Below the pieces are notes generated by a model. That model was not told where the DNA came from. It saw only the letters and a program-made list of their open reading frames with translations, and searched no databases. A stretch of 64,000 nt of DNA, from the NCBI RefSeq assembly GCF_006716235.1, contig NZ_VFOR01000004.1:30145-94144 (forward strand), written 5' to 3'. Shown one piece after another: positions 18,182-29,338 of this stretch (position 1 is the first letter of the stretch; each line of letters begins with the position of its first letter). Origin of the DNA: Propioniferax innocua. GTDB taxonomy: Bacteria > Actinomycetota > Actinomycetes > Propionibacteriales > Propionibacteriaceae. Position numbers and translations under genes: made by a program.

Positions 18182-19060
18182 GTGGCTGCCCCGCTGGAGA
18201 TCCATGTCGTCGCCGACTCGACCGGCGAGACCGCTGCACGCCTTGCGCGTGCCGCGCAGGCGCAGTTCCCCTCGCGTCCGTTCCGGATCGTGCGGCATCC
18301 ACGCATCCACACCGCCGAAGAGATCATGGCGACGTTCGAGAAGATCCACCGCGAGCACACCGACGCCGTGGCGGTCATGTCGACGCTCGTGGACGCCTAC
18401 CAGCGCGACCTCGTCGATGAGATCTGCGCCGACCTCGGCTTCGTCCACTGCGATCTGATCGGGCCGGCGCTGCAGCGTCTGGAGGTGGCGACCGGCCAGG
18501 CAGCCGAACGCGTCCCCATGCGCCCGGTGGGTGTGGAGGCCAACTACTACACGCGCATCGCGGCCATGGAATATGCGGTCCGTCACGACGACGGACAGAT
18601 GCTCGACGGTTTGAAGGACGCCGACATCGTGCTGCTGGGCGTCTCCCGAAGCGGCAAGACGCCCCTGTCGATGTATCTGGGCTATCTGGGCTACAAGACG
18701 GCGAACGTTCCTTTGATGGCCGGCATGAAGGTGCCAGAACAGGTCCACCAGGTCGATCGTTGGCGCCTGGTGGGGCTGACCATCGATCCCGAACGTCTGG
18801 CCAAGATCCGCAGCACGCGCGTCAAGCACATGGGGTCGGCGGGCAGTCACAGCGACGGCTACGACAACCTGTTGCACATCATGGCCGAGCTCGACGAGAT
18901 CCGGCAGAGCCTGCGCCGTCTCGGCTGCCCGGTGATCGATCAGACCGGCGTCGCCCTCGAGGAGTCGGCGTCACATGTGATCGACATCGTCGATGATCGC
19001 GCCCGCACCGCAGGCGCCCGGCTCAGACGCGATGCCGGCGAACTGATCATGAAGCCGTGA
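18182..19060 (+). CDS. Pyruvate, phosphate dikinase regulatory protein (kinase/pyrophosphorylase)
   Basis: Bifunctional DUF299 enzyme of 292 residues. It inactivates PPDK by ADP-dependent phosphorylation of a Thr next to the catalytic His, and reactivates it by phosphate-dependent removal. The N-terminal IHVVADSTGETA and the P-loop GVSRSGKTP (about 153-161) followed by LSMYLGYLGYKTANVPL are diagnostic. The GTG at 18182 is chosen because the conserved sequence starts right there; an upstream start would overlap serB. ppdK, its target, begins 58 bp downstream, so regulator and target are in one unit. Confidence 0.92.
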   Translation: MAAPLEIHVVADSTGETAARLARAAQAQFPSRPFRIVRHPRIHTAEEIMATFEKIHREHTDAVAVMSTLVDAYQRDLVDEICADLGFVHCDLIGPALQRLEVATGQAAERVPMRPVGVEANYYTRIAAMEYAVRHDDGQMLDGLKDADIVLLGVSRSGKTPLSMYLGYLGYKTANVPLMAGMKVPEQVHQVDRWRLVGLTIDPERLAKIRSTRVKHMGSAGSHSDGYDNLLHIMAELDEIRQSLRRLGCPVIDQTGVALEESASHVIDIVDDRARTAGARLRRDAGELIMKP

Positions 19061-19118
19061 CCCCCGAACCACCACTCAACACCTCACCGCCTGACCAATG
19101 TCGATCGAAGGAGCAGCG

Positions 19119-21767
<2,649 letters not shown>

Positions 21768-21898
21768 TCGAACAGCACGACATCTGATTCGGGCGGGCCG
21801 TCGGTGAGAACATCACCGCCGGCCCGCTCGTGGTTCGGTGCCGAACGCATGTCCAGAGGGAAACTTCCGACGCCCGCAGGGTGAACATCACCACGTGA

Positions 21899-22237
21899 TT
21901 GAGTGAGCATGTGGTCATGCGGGTGAGCCCAGAAGAAATCAGGAGCACGGCGAAGATCATCTCGTCCTCGGCCGACCACTGGATGGAGGCCGTCAGCAGC
22001 ATGCAGCAGACTTCTGCTTCCGCGTTCGGCAGCGACGACATCGGATCGATGATCTCGTCGTTCCATCAGCGGACGCACCAACCCAGCGTCGAATATTTCC
22101 ATGAAGTCGGCCACTGCGCCCACAGCGTCGGTGCCGCGCTGGACAACACCGGCCGCCTGTACGCCGACACCGAGATGGACAACGCCGCCAGGGCCGAGCA
22201 GGTCCAGACACTCGTGGATGCGGTGGGTCGATTCTGA
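21899..22237 (+). CDS. Small WXG100/ESX-like helical protein
   Basis: Up to 112 residues, depending on start (TTG 21899, GTG 21911 or ATG 21917; no ribosome site decides). The sequence predicts two long helices, VSPEEIRSTAKIISSSADHW and QPSVEYFHEVGHCAHSVG, separated by a turn-rich middle, as in WXG100/EspC-type secretion partners, though a literal W-X-G is absent. Its stop overlaps the next start by one base. Together with the two following genes it looks like a type VII secretion substrate cassette. Cytosolic before export; function unknown. Confidence 0.6.
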   Translation: MSEHVVMRVSPEEIRSTAKIISSSADHWMEAVSSMQQTSASAFGSDDIGSMISSFHQRTHQPSVEYFHEVGHCAHSVGAALDNTGRLYADTEMDNAARAEQVQTLVDAVGRF

Positions 22238-23508
22238 TGGCTGACTTCTCGGCATACCCGCCCCCCACCCCGATGGCTGCAGACATGCCTGCAGCCGGTG
22301 AGCGTCACCCGAACGCGGATCTCACGACGGCTTCGGTCGGCCCCGACATGGCATCGGCGGCACCCGGCCCCACCGTCACACCCACGACACAGGCCGCTCC
22401 GACGCTGAAAGACCCCTCCGCCGGGTCCTTCGACGGTCCACTCGGTGGCATGCCCGGAGGCATCACGGGTGGCATGCCCGGCGGCATGCTGGGAGGCATC
22501 ACGGGTGGCATGTCCGGAGGCAAGAGCCAGGGCCCCACTTTCCTGGGGTTCGGGCTTCCGATCCCGGGCTTCCTGATGGAAGCAGCCGCGAAGCTGGGGT
22601 TCGTCTGGCCGCAGTCCGACGAGATGCAGCTGTTCGCGATCGGGCGCAACTACATCTCATCCGGAATCGAGTTCAACCAGCTGCGCGCGGATGTGAACGA
22701 CGCGGTCAGTGAATTGCTGGAGTCCAACGAGAGTGACGGCCTGGCGGCGTTCGAGCGCTTCCAAAAGCGCCTGTCGTCCATGGCCGGAAGCCACATGATG
22801 GTCTCAGGGCTGGCGGCACCTGCGCTCGGCATCGCATATCTGGCGGCGGGCGCACTGGTGTTGGCTTACAAGGTGCACGCCATCATGATCCTCATCGAGG
22901 CGGCGATCCTGTTCGCCAGCCAGGCTTTCGGTGCGCTGCTCGGCCCTCTCGGGCTGGGTGCCATCGCCGCCAAGATCGCAGCGCTGCGCGTCCAGCTCAT
23001 GAGCGCGCTGAAGGCCGTCAAGTTCGGGATGTCGAAGGTCCTCGATGTCGCCGCACGGATCGTGGAGATGTACACCAAGGTGGCCACTCCCATATTGCAG
23101 AACCGACCCGCCCGCAAACTCGGAAACGCGGCCGTCCCCATGCAGCAGTCACCGCAACTCTCCGGACCCTCGTCCCCCCACGAAGCGTCCCCGGCCGGAA
23201 GCAGCACACCGTGGCCGGCCGCCGGGATGGCACCGGCCTCCGCCCCGGGGATCGACGTCGGAGCCGAGCCGATGGACGACGCCGGAACCCGCCCGGTGGA
23301 CACCCCACCGGGCACCTACCCCGGCGGGGTGGACCCCTACTCCGATGCTCCGGTCGAGACAGAGGCCTCCGGATCGGCCGAAGAGCCGGAATCCGCCTGG
23401 GATGACGTCATCGACAGCGCAGCCGGGGGCGGCGCTGCAACGGTCGCCCCAGCTCCTCCCACGCCGCCGGAGACCTCGGCGCTGAACCCGGAGATGGCCC
23501 GTGGATGA
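22237..23508 (+). CDS. Large EspB/PPE-like T7SS substrate candidate with Gly-Met repeats
   Basis: 423 residues. A proline-rich N-terminus leads to a run of GGM/GGI repeats (about residues 69-93; GGMPGG, GGITGG, GGMLGG). A helical middle domain follows, with charged amphipathic helices (FNQLRADVNDAVSELLESN, FERFQKRLSSM) and a long hydrophobic stretch (about 187-250). The C-terminal third is disordered and rich in Pro, Ala and acidic residues. No enzymatic toxin domain is seen. The architecture resembles ESX-secreted EspB/PPE proteins. It is translationally coupled to both neighbours (1-nt and 8-nt overlaps). No secretion ATPase or EccB-E gene is in the window. Confidence 0.5.
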   Translation: MADFSAYPPPTPMAADMPAAGERHPNADLTTASVGPDMASAAPGPTVTPTTQAAPTLKDPSAGSFDGPLGGMPGGITGGMPGGMLGGITGGMSGGKSQGPTFLGFGLPIPGFLMEAAAKLGFVWPQSDEMQLFAIGRNYISSGIEFNQLRADVNDAVSELLESNESDGLAAFERFQKRLSSMAGSHMMVSGLAAPALGIAYLAAGALVLAYKVHAIMILIEAAILFASQAFGALLGPLGLGAIAAKIAALRVQLMSALKAVKFGMSKVLDVAARIVEMYTKVATPILQNRPARKLGNAAVPMQQSPQLSGPSSPHEASPAGSSTPWPAAGMAPASAPGIDVGAEPMDDAGTRPVDTPPGTYPGGVDPYSDAPVETEASGSAEEPESAWDDVIDSAAGGGAATVAPAPPTPPETSALNPEMARG

Positions 23509-23941
23509 ATTCGATGAGGGCATCATCGGCCGAGGCCCGACAACCGAATCCTCCCGCCACGGCGTTGCCCACGACACCGACGAGGGACTCATCCAAGCCT
23601 CCGATGCCCACGGGCTGGTCGCGATCACGGCACGGGCCGGGCGCATCGAAAGCGTCCAGGTGCAGGAACGTGGTGTGGAGCAGCCCGAGTTGCTGGGCCG
23701 CGCGATCGCCGAAGCCACCAACGCGATCCTCGAAAAGCTCGATGCCCACCGCGAAACCATCCGCAGTGCTCCTGACATCGCGTCGTTCTACCAACAGGTG
23801 CACGAACACAACAAGGCATCGCAGAAGCAGTTCGACCGGGCCCTCGAAGAAATCGATGGCGTGCAGAAAACACTCGACGCCCAGCTCGCGGGCCTGCACG
23901 ACCTCCAGATGCGGAACTTCCCCGACGGTCAGCCGCGCTGA
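23501..23941 (+). CDS. YbaB/EbfC-like protein of the T7SS-like cassette
   Basis: 146 residues from a GTG at 23501. The middle part GLVAITARAGRIESVQVQER followed by LGRAIAEATNAILEKLDAH has the strand-strand-long-helix pattern of YbaB-like proteins. These recur beside WXG100 and Esp genes in actinobacteria. The C-terminal half is a predicted coiled coil (FDRALEEIDGVQKTLDAQL). The housekeeping YbaB next to recR is a different gene. Its role in such cassettes is not established; chaperone or adaptor is a guess. It ends 6 bp before the convergent CPBP gene. Confidence 0.55.
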   Translation: MDEFDEGIIGRGPTTESSRHGVAHDTDEGLIQASDAHGLVAITARAGRIESVQVQERGVEQPELLGRAIAEATNAILEKLDAHRETIRSAPDIASFYQQVHEHNKASQKQFDRALEEIDGVQKTLDAQLAGLHDLQMRNFPDGQPR

Positions 23942-23947
23942 TCCGCG

Positions 23948-24706
23948 TCAGCCGACGGCGAGCATCAGCGTCGGGATGCTGAGACCAACGATGTCGAGCA
24001 TGGCGTGGGCGATCACCAGCGGCAGGAGATTGCGTCGCCACCAGTAGAGCAGGCCGAACACGATGCCGGCGATGAACGTGGTGATGACCTTCGCCACGAT
24101 CGCCTGCGGTGAGCCGAGGGCGAACCCGATGTGCTGGAGACCGAACACGAGGGCCACGAGCAGCATGCCGGGCCAGCGTCCGATCCATGCCTCGAACCTG
24201 GGCTGCAGGTAACCGCGGTACAGCGCCTCCTCCGCGATCGCGATGGTGACGGCGGCCGGGAACGCTGCGATGCCCACCCACAGCGGGATGCTCGGCATCT
24301 CGCCAAGCATCGGCGGCGGACCCTGGTAGGCCACCAGATTGCCGAGGAAGGACGCACCGAAGAAAGCCATGGCGACGATCGGGAACAACAGGAACCCCCA
24401 ACCCACATCGGCCGGTGATCCCGACAGCAGACGGCCCAGCGTCAGACCTTCGCTGCGAAGCAGGAGCGCGACCACCGCGATCGTCACCACATCGACCAAG
24501 ATCACCCAGGCGTTCCCGTACAAACCGATGGAGGCGTCGGTGGCGGCCGGGTCGAGGGCACGGATAATCGCCGGAGCGGTCAGAGCGCAACCGAGGATCA
24601 GCACGAGGCGAAGCACGAGCGCCCCGCTGAGCACCATCGGGGAAGGCTGGCGAGAGGTGGTGGGCTGGTCGGCAGTGCGGACTGTGGGTTGTGTCACGCC
24701 CCGCAT
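23948..24706 (-). CDS. CPBP-family intramembrane metalloprotease
   Basis: Integral membrane protein of about 252 residues (ATG 24706; GTG 24697 also possible) of the CAAX-protease / bacteriocin-processing family. The three catalytic motifs are visible: EEALYRGYLQPR (EExxxR), FGLQHIGFAL (FxxxH) and an H in VIAHAMLDIVG. About seven hydrophobic segments surround them. The substrate is unknown. The gene is convergent with the type VII-like cassette, so a link is possible but not implied by strand. Confidence 0.85.
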   Translation of the reverse strand: MRGVTQPTVRTADQPTTSRQPSPMVLSGALVLRLVLILGCALTAPAIIRALDPAATDASIGLYGNAWVILVDVVTIAVVALLLRSEGLTLGRLLSGSPADVGWGFLLFPIVAMAFFGASFLGNLVAYQGPPPMLGEMPSIPLWVGIAAFPAAVTIAIAEEALYRGYLQPRFEAWIGRWPGMLLVALVFGLQHIGFALGSPQAIVAKVITTFIAGIVFGLLYWWRRNLLPLVIAHAMLDIVGLSIPTLMLAVG

Positions 24707-24766
24707 ATTAGGACTGGACGACCGGCCCCAATCACGATGAGATCGATTCGTGACAACATCCCGGGC

Positions 24767-24808
24767 CGGTGGACGCCCGAAGAACATCCGGGCTCCGGAC
24801 GCCCACCG
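24767..24808. terminator. Weak hairpin downstream of metY
   Basis: CGGTGG and CCACCG can close a GC-rich imperfect stem 12 bp past the metY stop. No U-run. Confidence 0.3.
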
Positions 24809-24820
24809 AAACGGCGCGAT

Positions 24821-26101
24821 TCAGGCGTCGAGGGCCTGATCGAGATCGGCGATGATGTCGTCGATGTGCTCAAGGCCCACCGAGAGTCGGACCATCTCAG
24901 GCGCCACCCCGGCAGCCACGAGCTCATCGTCGGTGAGCTGCGAATGCGTGGTCGTGGCGTTGTGGATGGCCAGCGACTTCGCGTCACCGATGTTGGCCAG
25001 ATGGCTGAAGAGCTTGAGCGAATCGATGAACGACGAGCCGGCCTCACGTCCGTCCTTGAGCCCGAACGACACCAGACCGCCATACCCGTGACCGGTGAAG
25101 ACGCGGTCGGCGACAGCCTTGTGGGGACTGTCGTCGAGGCCCGGATAGTTCACCCAGTCGACCTTCGGATGGCCCTGGAGATGACGCGCCACGGCCATCG
25201 CGTTCTCGCAGTGACGTTCCATGCGCACGTGCAGGGATTCGAGGCCCTGCAGGAACAGGAAGTTGTTGAGCGGTGCCGAGACCGCGCCCATATTGCGCAT
25301 GAGCACCGTGCGGGCACGCGTGATGTAGGCAGCAGGGCCGGCGGCGTCGGTCCAGACGACACCGTGGTAGGCCGAATCCGGGCCGGTCATGTTGGGGAAA
25401 CGCGCGGCGTTGGCGACCCAGTCGAAGGTGCCGGCGTCGGTGATGACGCCACCCATCGACGTGCCGTGTCCGCCGATGTACTTGGTGGCCGAGTGCACCA
25501 CGACATCGGCACCGTGTTCGATCGGACGGCACAGGTGGGGCGAAGGCGTGGTGTTGTCCACCACGAGCGGAAGCCCCTGTGCGTGCGCGGCCCGGGCCCA
25601 GGCGTCGATGTCGATGACGTTGAGGGTCGGGTTGCCGAGCGTCTCGGCGAACACGAGACGGGTGCGATCATCCACCTGCGCGGCGAGAGCGTCGGGATCG
25701 TCCGGATCGACGAACCGCACCTCGATGCCGAACTGGGGAAGGGTGTGCGCAAACAGCGCGTAGGTACCGCCGTAGAGGGTGGTGACCGAAACGATGTTGT
25801 CGCCCTGCTGCGCGAGATTCATCACCGCATAGGTGATCGCCGATGAACCCGCCGAGGTCGCCAAGGAGGCCAGACCACCCTCGAGCGCCGTCATGCGTTG
25901 CTCGAAGACATCCTGCGTCGGGTTCATGATCCGGGCATAGATGTTTCCGGGCTTGCGCAGCGCGAACAGGTCGGCGGCGTGCTCGGTGCTGTCGAAGACG
26001 AACGATGAGGTCTGGTAGATCGGCACGGCCCGCGCATTGGTCGCGGGATCGGCTTCTTCCTGACCGGCGTGTACGGCCAATGTCTCGGGGCGATAATCCA
26101 T
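24821..26101 (-). CDS. metY: O-acetylhomoserine sulfhydrylase (aminocarboxypropyltransferase)
   Basis: PLP enzyme of 426 residues that makes homocysteine from O-acetylhomoserine and sulfide in direct-sulfhydrylation methionine synthesis. It matches the Cys/Met-metabolism PLP family: YQTSSFVFDSTEHAADLFAL near the N-terminus, the PLP Lys in VVHSATKYIGGHGTSMGG, and C-terminal VRLSVGLEHIDDIIADLDQA. The length of about 430 with the FALRKPGNIYARIMNPT segment favours MetY over MetB/MetZ. It lies 19 bp downstream of the DadA-like oxidase on the same strand. No riboswitch is visible in that short gap. Confidence 0.9.
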   Translation of the reverse strand: MDYRPETLAVHAGQEEADPATNARAVPIYQTSSFVFDSTEHAADLFALRKPGNIYARIMNPTQDVFEQRMTALEGGLASLATSAGSSAITYAVMNLAQQGDNIVSVTTLYGGTYALFAHTLPQFGIEVRFVDPDDPDALAAQVDDRTRLVFAETLGNPTLNVIDIDAWARAAHAQGLPLVVDNTTPSPHLCRPIEHGADVVVHSATKYIGGHGTSMGGVITDAGTFDWVANAARFPNMTGPDSAYHGVVWTDAAGPAAYITRARTVLMRNMGAVSAPLNNFLFLQGLESLHVRMERHCENAMAVARHLQGHPKVDWVNYPGLDDSPHKAVADRVFTGHGYGGLVSFGLKDGREAGSSFIDSLKLFSHLANIGDAKSLAIHNATTTHSQLTDDELVAAGVAPEMVRLSVGLEHIDDIIADLDQALDA

Positions 26102-26120
26102 GCACCGAGTATTCCAAACC

Positions 26121-27347
26121 TCAACGAAGTGGATCGAGCGGTCTCAGCGCCGGATCGACACGACCCTCAAGCATCCATTCCGCGATGAGCCGACCCGTCA
26201 GCGGACCGAGCGTCACACCCCACATGCCGTGGCCACCAGCCACCCATACGCCGGCGGTGCGCGTCGGCCCCACCAGGGGCAGGCCATCGACGGTGACGGG
26301 ACGACCCCCCACCCAGGTGTCGTGGCGCACCGAGAGATCAGCGTCGATCAGTGACTCCACCGACCGCACGAGTGCATCCACCCGTGCCTCGTCGAGCGGA
26401 GCATCCACCGGACGGAACTCCATGGTCCCCGCCACACGGAGCCCACCATCGAGCGGCGTGCAGGCCACCCGCTGCCCCGGGAGGTAGAAGGGACCGGGCA
26501 CTTGCTCGGCGTCGACATCCACACGGAACGAATAGCCACGGCCAGCCACCAGGGGAACCCGGACCTTGTGCTCGCGAGCCAGCCGTGGCAACCAGGCCCC
26601 GGTGGCGATGACGACATGGTCGGCGTGCACCGACGCACTCGAACAGGCCACGCTGACGCCCTTGGCGACCTTCCGGATGCCTTCGACCTCATCGATGATC
26701 AGTTCACCGCCACCATCGGTGACGGCCTTGGCCAGAGCGTCGCAGTAGCGTCCGGGGTTGATGAAACGCTGACCATCGATGCGCACCCCGACGTTCACCT
26801 CGTCGCTCAGCACCGGCCGTGCCGCACGCACGGCGTCTCCGCCGACCATCTCCCACCTCAGGTCGGTGCCCGACTTCTCGATCAGATCGAATTCACGCAG
26901 CAGATCAGCGGCGTCCGCCTCTGACCGGAAGGCCGCCCAGATGGGGGCCTCGGTGGTCCCCTCATCGAGATCCGCTCCGATCTCGTCGAAGGCCTCGAGC
27001 GCCCGCTCGCTCAGGGGAAGATAATGCTGCATCGTCGCGTTCCACGTCCGCAACGTCGAACGACGCGCGAAACCGAGCCCGAACCGGATGAGCGTCGAGT
27101 CCGGGCGAAGCGGCATGTACAACGGGGAATCATCATCGACCAATGACTTCAGGCCGAATCGGAGGACCGAAGGCTCGGCCAGCGGCACCGTCAGAGCCGG
27201 TGACAGCCATCCGGCATTGCCCCACGACGAGCCCGCGGCGGGCCCCTCGCGATCGATCACCGTGACCTTCGCGCCACGTTTCTGCAGATGCCAAGCGGTC
27301 GAGAGTCCAACGAGTCCGGCACCAACCACCACGATGTGTTGATCCAC
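26121..27347 (-). CDS. FAD-dependent D-amino acid dehydrogenase-like oxidoreductase
   Basis: DadA/DAO-family flavoprotein of 408 residues. An AGGAGG site at 27356-27361 places the start at the GTG at 27347 (MDQHIVVVGAG). The dinucleotide fold VVVGAGLVGLSTAWHLQKRG is followed by SSWGNAGWLSPAL (the DadA-type GNAG segment). The C-terminal part has GRPVTVDGLPLVGPT and GGHGMWGVTLGP closing the FAD site. It probably deaminates D-amino acids or a similar amine, passing electrons to quinone or oxygen. It is upstream of metY in an apparent operon; the reason is unclear. The longer reading frame upstream overlaps the murR region and is not supported. Confidence 0.85.
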   Translation of the reverse strand: MDQHIVVVGAGLVGLSTAWHLQKRGAKVTVIDREGPAAGSSWGNAGWLSPALTVPLAEPSVLRFGLKSLVDDDSPLYMPLRPDSTLIRFGLGFARRSTLRTWNATMQHYLPLSERALEAFDEIGADLDEGTTEAPIWAAFRSEADAADLLREFDLIEKSGTDLRWEMVGGDAVRAARPVLSDEVNVGVRIDGQRFINPGRYCDALAKAVTDGGGELIIDEVEGIRKVAKGVSVACSSASVHADHVVIATGAWLPRLAREHKVRVPLVAGRGYSFRVDVDAEQVPGPFYLPGQRVACTPLDGGLRVAGTMEFRPVDAPLDEARVDALVRSVESLIDADLSVRHDTWVGGRPVTVDGLPLVGPTRTAGVWVAGGHGMWGVTLGPLTGRLIAEWMLEGRVDPALRPLDPLR

Positions 27348-27393
27348 GATCACAACCTCCTGCCGCCGATTACACACCAGAACGACGGCTCTG

Positions 27394-28296
27394 TCAGTGA
27401 CTTTGCGATTCCCGTGATCGACCGGAGAGATCCTGCTTCCGATGGGCCGCCACCGCTCGTCGGGTCTGCTCGAGTGTGGACTCGACATCACCCAACCGCA
27501 GCTGGGCCACTCTCACGAACAGGAAGTCCACGACGGCCAACTGCACGAGTCGGCTGGCCAGGGCTCCTGCCCGGAACTCGGCCTCTCTCGCGTGACAGAG
27601 CAGCACATGGTCGGCGGCCTCACCGACCGGGGATCCCTCGACACCGGTGAGCGCCACCGTCACCGCACCGCGCTCGGCGGCCAGCCGCAGGGCGTTCTCC
27701 ACTTCTGCGGTGCGGCCCGAGAACGAGATACCCAGCGCCAGGGCACCACGCGGCGCGAGCGAGGCATGCATCAGCTGCTGATGGGTATCGGGGCTGAAAC
27801 GACACGGCAGACCAATGCGCTCCAGCTTCTGCTCAAGATCCATCGCGGCCAGGGCGCTGGCACCCACACCGAACACGAGCGTGCGAGGTCCTTCTGCGAC
27901 CGTCCGAGCGACGAACTCCAGGGTGTCCTCATTGATCAACCTGGCAGTCTGCTCGATGGACCGGGCCTCGTGGAACGCGATCTTCTGCACCACGTCATGC
28001 AGACAGTCGTCATCGTTGATGGTGCCCTCGGCGATGTCGGATCGCTCGAGTTCCACAGCGCGGCGGGAGAGCTCTTGCGCCAATGCCAACCGCAACGGCG
28101 GCCATCCGTCACAACCGACCGAACGGGCGAACCTGATCACGCTCGCCTGCGAGACCCCGGCCGCTTTCGCCAGATCGGCGACCGTGGCGCCCAGAACCTC
28201 GTGCGGATCGTCCACGACAACGCGAGCCACTCGTCCTTCAGCAGTGCTGCCATTGGCGGCGATCGAGCCGACGCGTTGAAGGATGCCCTCCGACAT
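27394..28296 (-). CDS. murR: RpiR/MurR-family transcriptional regulator of MurNAc salvage
   Basis: 300-residue regulator. An N-terminal RpiR helix-turn-helix (ATVADLAKAAGVSQASVIRF, about 40-60) is followed by a sugar-isomerase (SIS) domain with TLVFGVGASALAAMDLEQKL and GISFSGRTAEVENAL. SIS domains of this family bind phosphosugars; MurR of E. coli binds MurNAc-6-phosphate. ATG 28296 follows GAGGGGAGG. The gene is divergent from murQ, with candidate operators between them, which makes control of murQ-murP-mupG the natural reading. Confidence 0.85.
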   Translation of the reverse strand: MSEGILQRVGSIAANGSTAEGRVARVVVDDPHEVLGATVADLAKAAGVSQASVIRFARSVGCDGWPPLRLALAQELSRRAVELERSDIAEGTINDDDCLHDVVQKIAFHEARSIEQTARLINEDTLEFVARTVAEGPRTLVFGVGASALAAMDLEQKLERIGLPCRFSPDTHQQLMHASLAPRGALALGISFSGRTAEVENALRLAAERGAVTVALTGVEGSPVGEAADHVLLCHAREAEFRAGALASRLVQLAVVDFLFVRVAQLRLGDVESTLEQTRRAVAAHRKQDLSGRSRESQSH

Positions 28297-28336
28297 TTCG
28301 GCCTCCCCTCTGTGAAACACAGTCTGCCACCCTGTG

Positions 28337-28353
28337 GTGAAACTTTTCTTCAC
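28337..28353. promoter_or_regulatory. Candidate MurR operator (GTGAA-N7-TTCAC)
   Basis: GTGAAACTTTTCTTCAC is a 17-bp inverted repeat in the murR-murQ space, of the GTGAAA/TTTCAC type used by RpiR proteins. A related GTGAAACAC lies at 28312-28320 close to the murR start. Assignment to MurR is inference. Confidence 0.5.
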
Positions 28354-28366
28354 GTAATGCATACTG

Positions 28367-28382
28367 GATGTAGTAGTACATC
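28367..28382. promoter_or_regulatory. Palindrome between murR and murQ
   Basis: GATGTAGTAGTACATC, 6-bp arms around GTAG, lies 20 bp before the murQ start. It could be a second operator or overlap the core promoter. Confidence 0.35.
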
Positions 28383-28402
28383 ATCCGGTCAGAGGAGTCC
28401 GC

Positions 28403-29338
28403 ATGACGAGTGCATCAGCGGTCGGCACCACCGAACGGCGGAACCCGGCCACACAGAACCTCGACAGGCTGCCGCTACCAGCACTGCTGCGCACGATGAA
28501 TGACGAGGACCACCGCGTCCCGAACGCCGTCGCCGCCGCACTCCCCGCCATAGCCGATGCCACCGAACTGATCGTGGATTCCCTCCGGACCGGCGGCCGA
28601 CTGATCTACACCGGCGCCGGCACCAGCGGACGCCTGGGCGTACTCGACGCCGCCGAATGCGTCCCCACCTTCGGAACGTCACCGGAGCAGGTGGTCGGGC
28701 TGATCGCCGGCGGCCCCGAAGCCATGTTCCGAGCCATCGAAGGCGCGGAGGACAGTCCCACTCAGGGGGCTCAGGACCTCGCAGACATCGATGTCGACCA
28801 ACGCGACACCGTCGTCGGCATCGCCGCATCCGGCCGAACCCCCTATGTTCTCGGCGCGTTGGAGCATGCCCGATCCGTCGGAGCGTCGACCGTCGCGGTG
28901 TCCTGCAATCCCGACTCGGCCATCGGACGACTCGCACAGATCGCGATCGAGGTCGACAACGGCCCCGAAGTACTGACCGGCTCGACACGCATGAAAGCCG
29001 GGACAAGCCAGAAGATCATCCTCAACATGCTCTCCACCGCAGCGATGGTCCGACTGGGCAAGGTCTACGGAAACCTCATGGTCGACGTGGTTCCCACCAA
29101 CGCCAAGCTTCGGGAAAGGGCCGTGCGCATCGTCACTGAAGCCACGCAGTGCTCCGACGCCGACGCTCGCGCAGCACTCGAAGCCTCCGACAACCACGCG
29201 AAGACAGCGATCGTCATGTTGTTGTGCAACGTCGATGCAGACACCGCCCGACAACGCCTCGCCGCAGCCGACGGCTTCGTCGGCCAGGCCGCGGCCACTC
29301 CAATGAACCCCGACGGACCAGAAGGGACGCAATCATGA
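28403..29338 (+). CDS. murQ: N-acetylmuramic acid 6-phosphate etherase
   Basis: Cleaves the D-lactyl ether of MurNAc-6-phosphate, giving GlcNAc-6-phosphate and D-lactate, in the cytosol. 311 residues with a SIS fold. Diagnostic segments: RLIYTGAGTSGRLGVLDAAE with the catalytic Glu region, PTFGTSPEQVVGLIAGG, GIAASGRTPYVLGAL, and the family signature TGSTRMKAGTSQKIILNMLS. ATG 28403 follows AGAGGAG. The stop overlaps murP (ATGA). Size and motifs are those of canonical MurQ. Confidence 0.96.
   Translation: MTSASAVGTTERRNPATQNLDRLPLPALLRTMNDEDHRVPNAVAAALPAIADATELIVDSLRTGGRLIYTGAGTSGRLGVLDAAECVPTFGTSPEQVVGLIAGGPEAMFRAIEGAEDSPTQGAQDLADIDVDQRDTVVGIAASGRTPYVLGALEHARSVGASTVAVSCNPDSAIGRLAQIAIEVDNGPEVLTGSTRMKAGTSQKIILNMLSTAAMVRLGKVYGNLMVDVVPTNAKLRERAVRIVTEATQCSDADARAALEASDNHAKTAIVMLLCNVDADTARQRLAAADGFVGQAAATPMNPDGPEGTQS

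Noticed and set aside
22441..22520. CRISPR-like short repeats
   Set aside because: The repeats encode GGM/GGI codons in frame, with no spacers of constant length. No CRISPR array was seen anywhere in the window.
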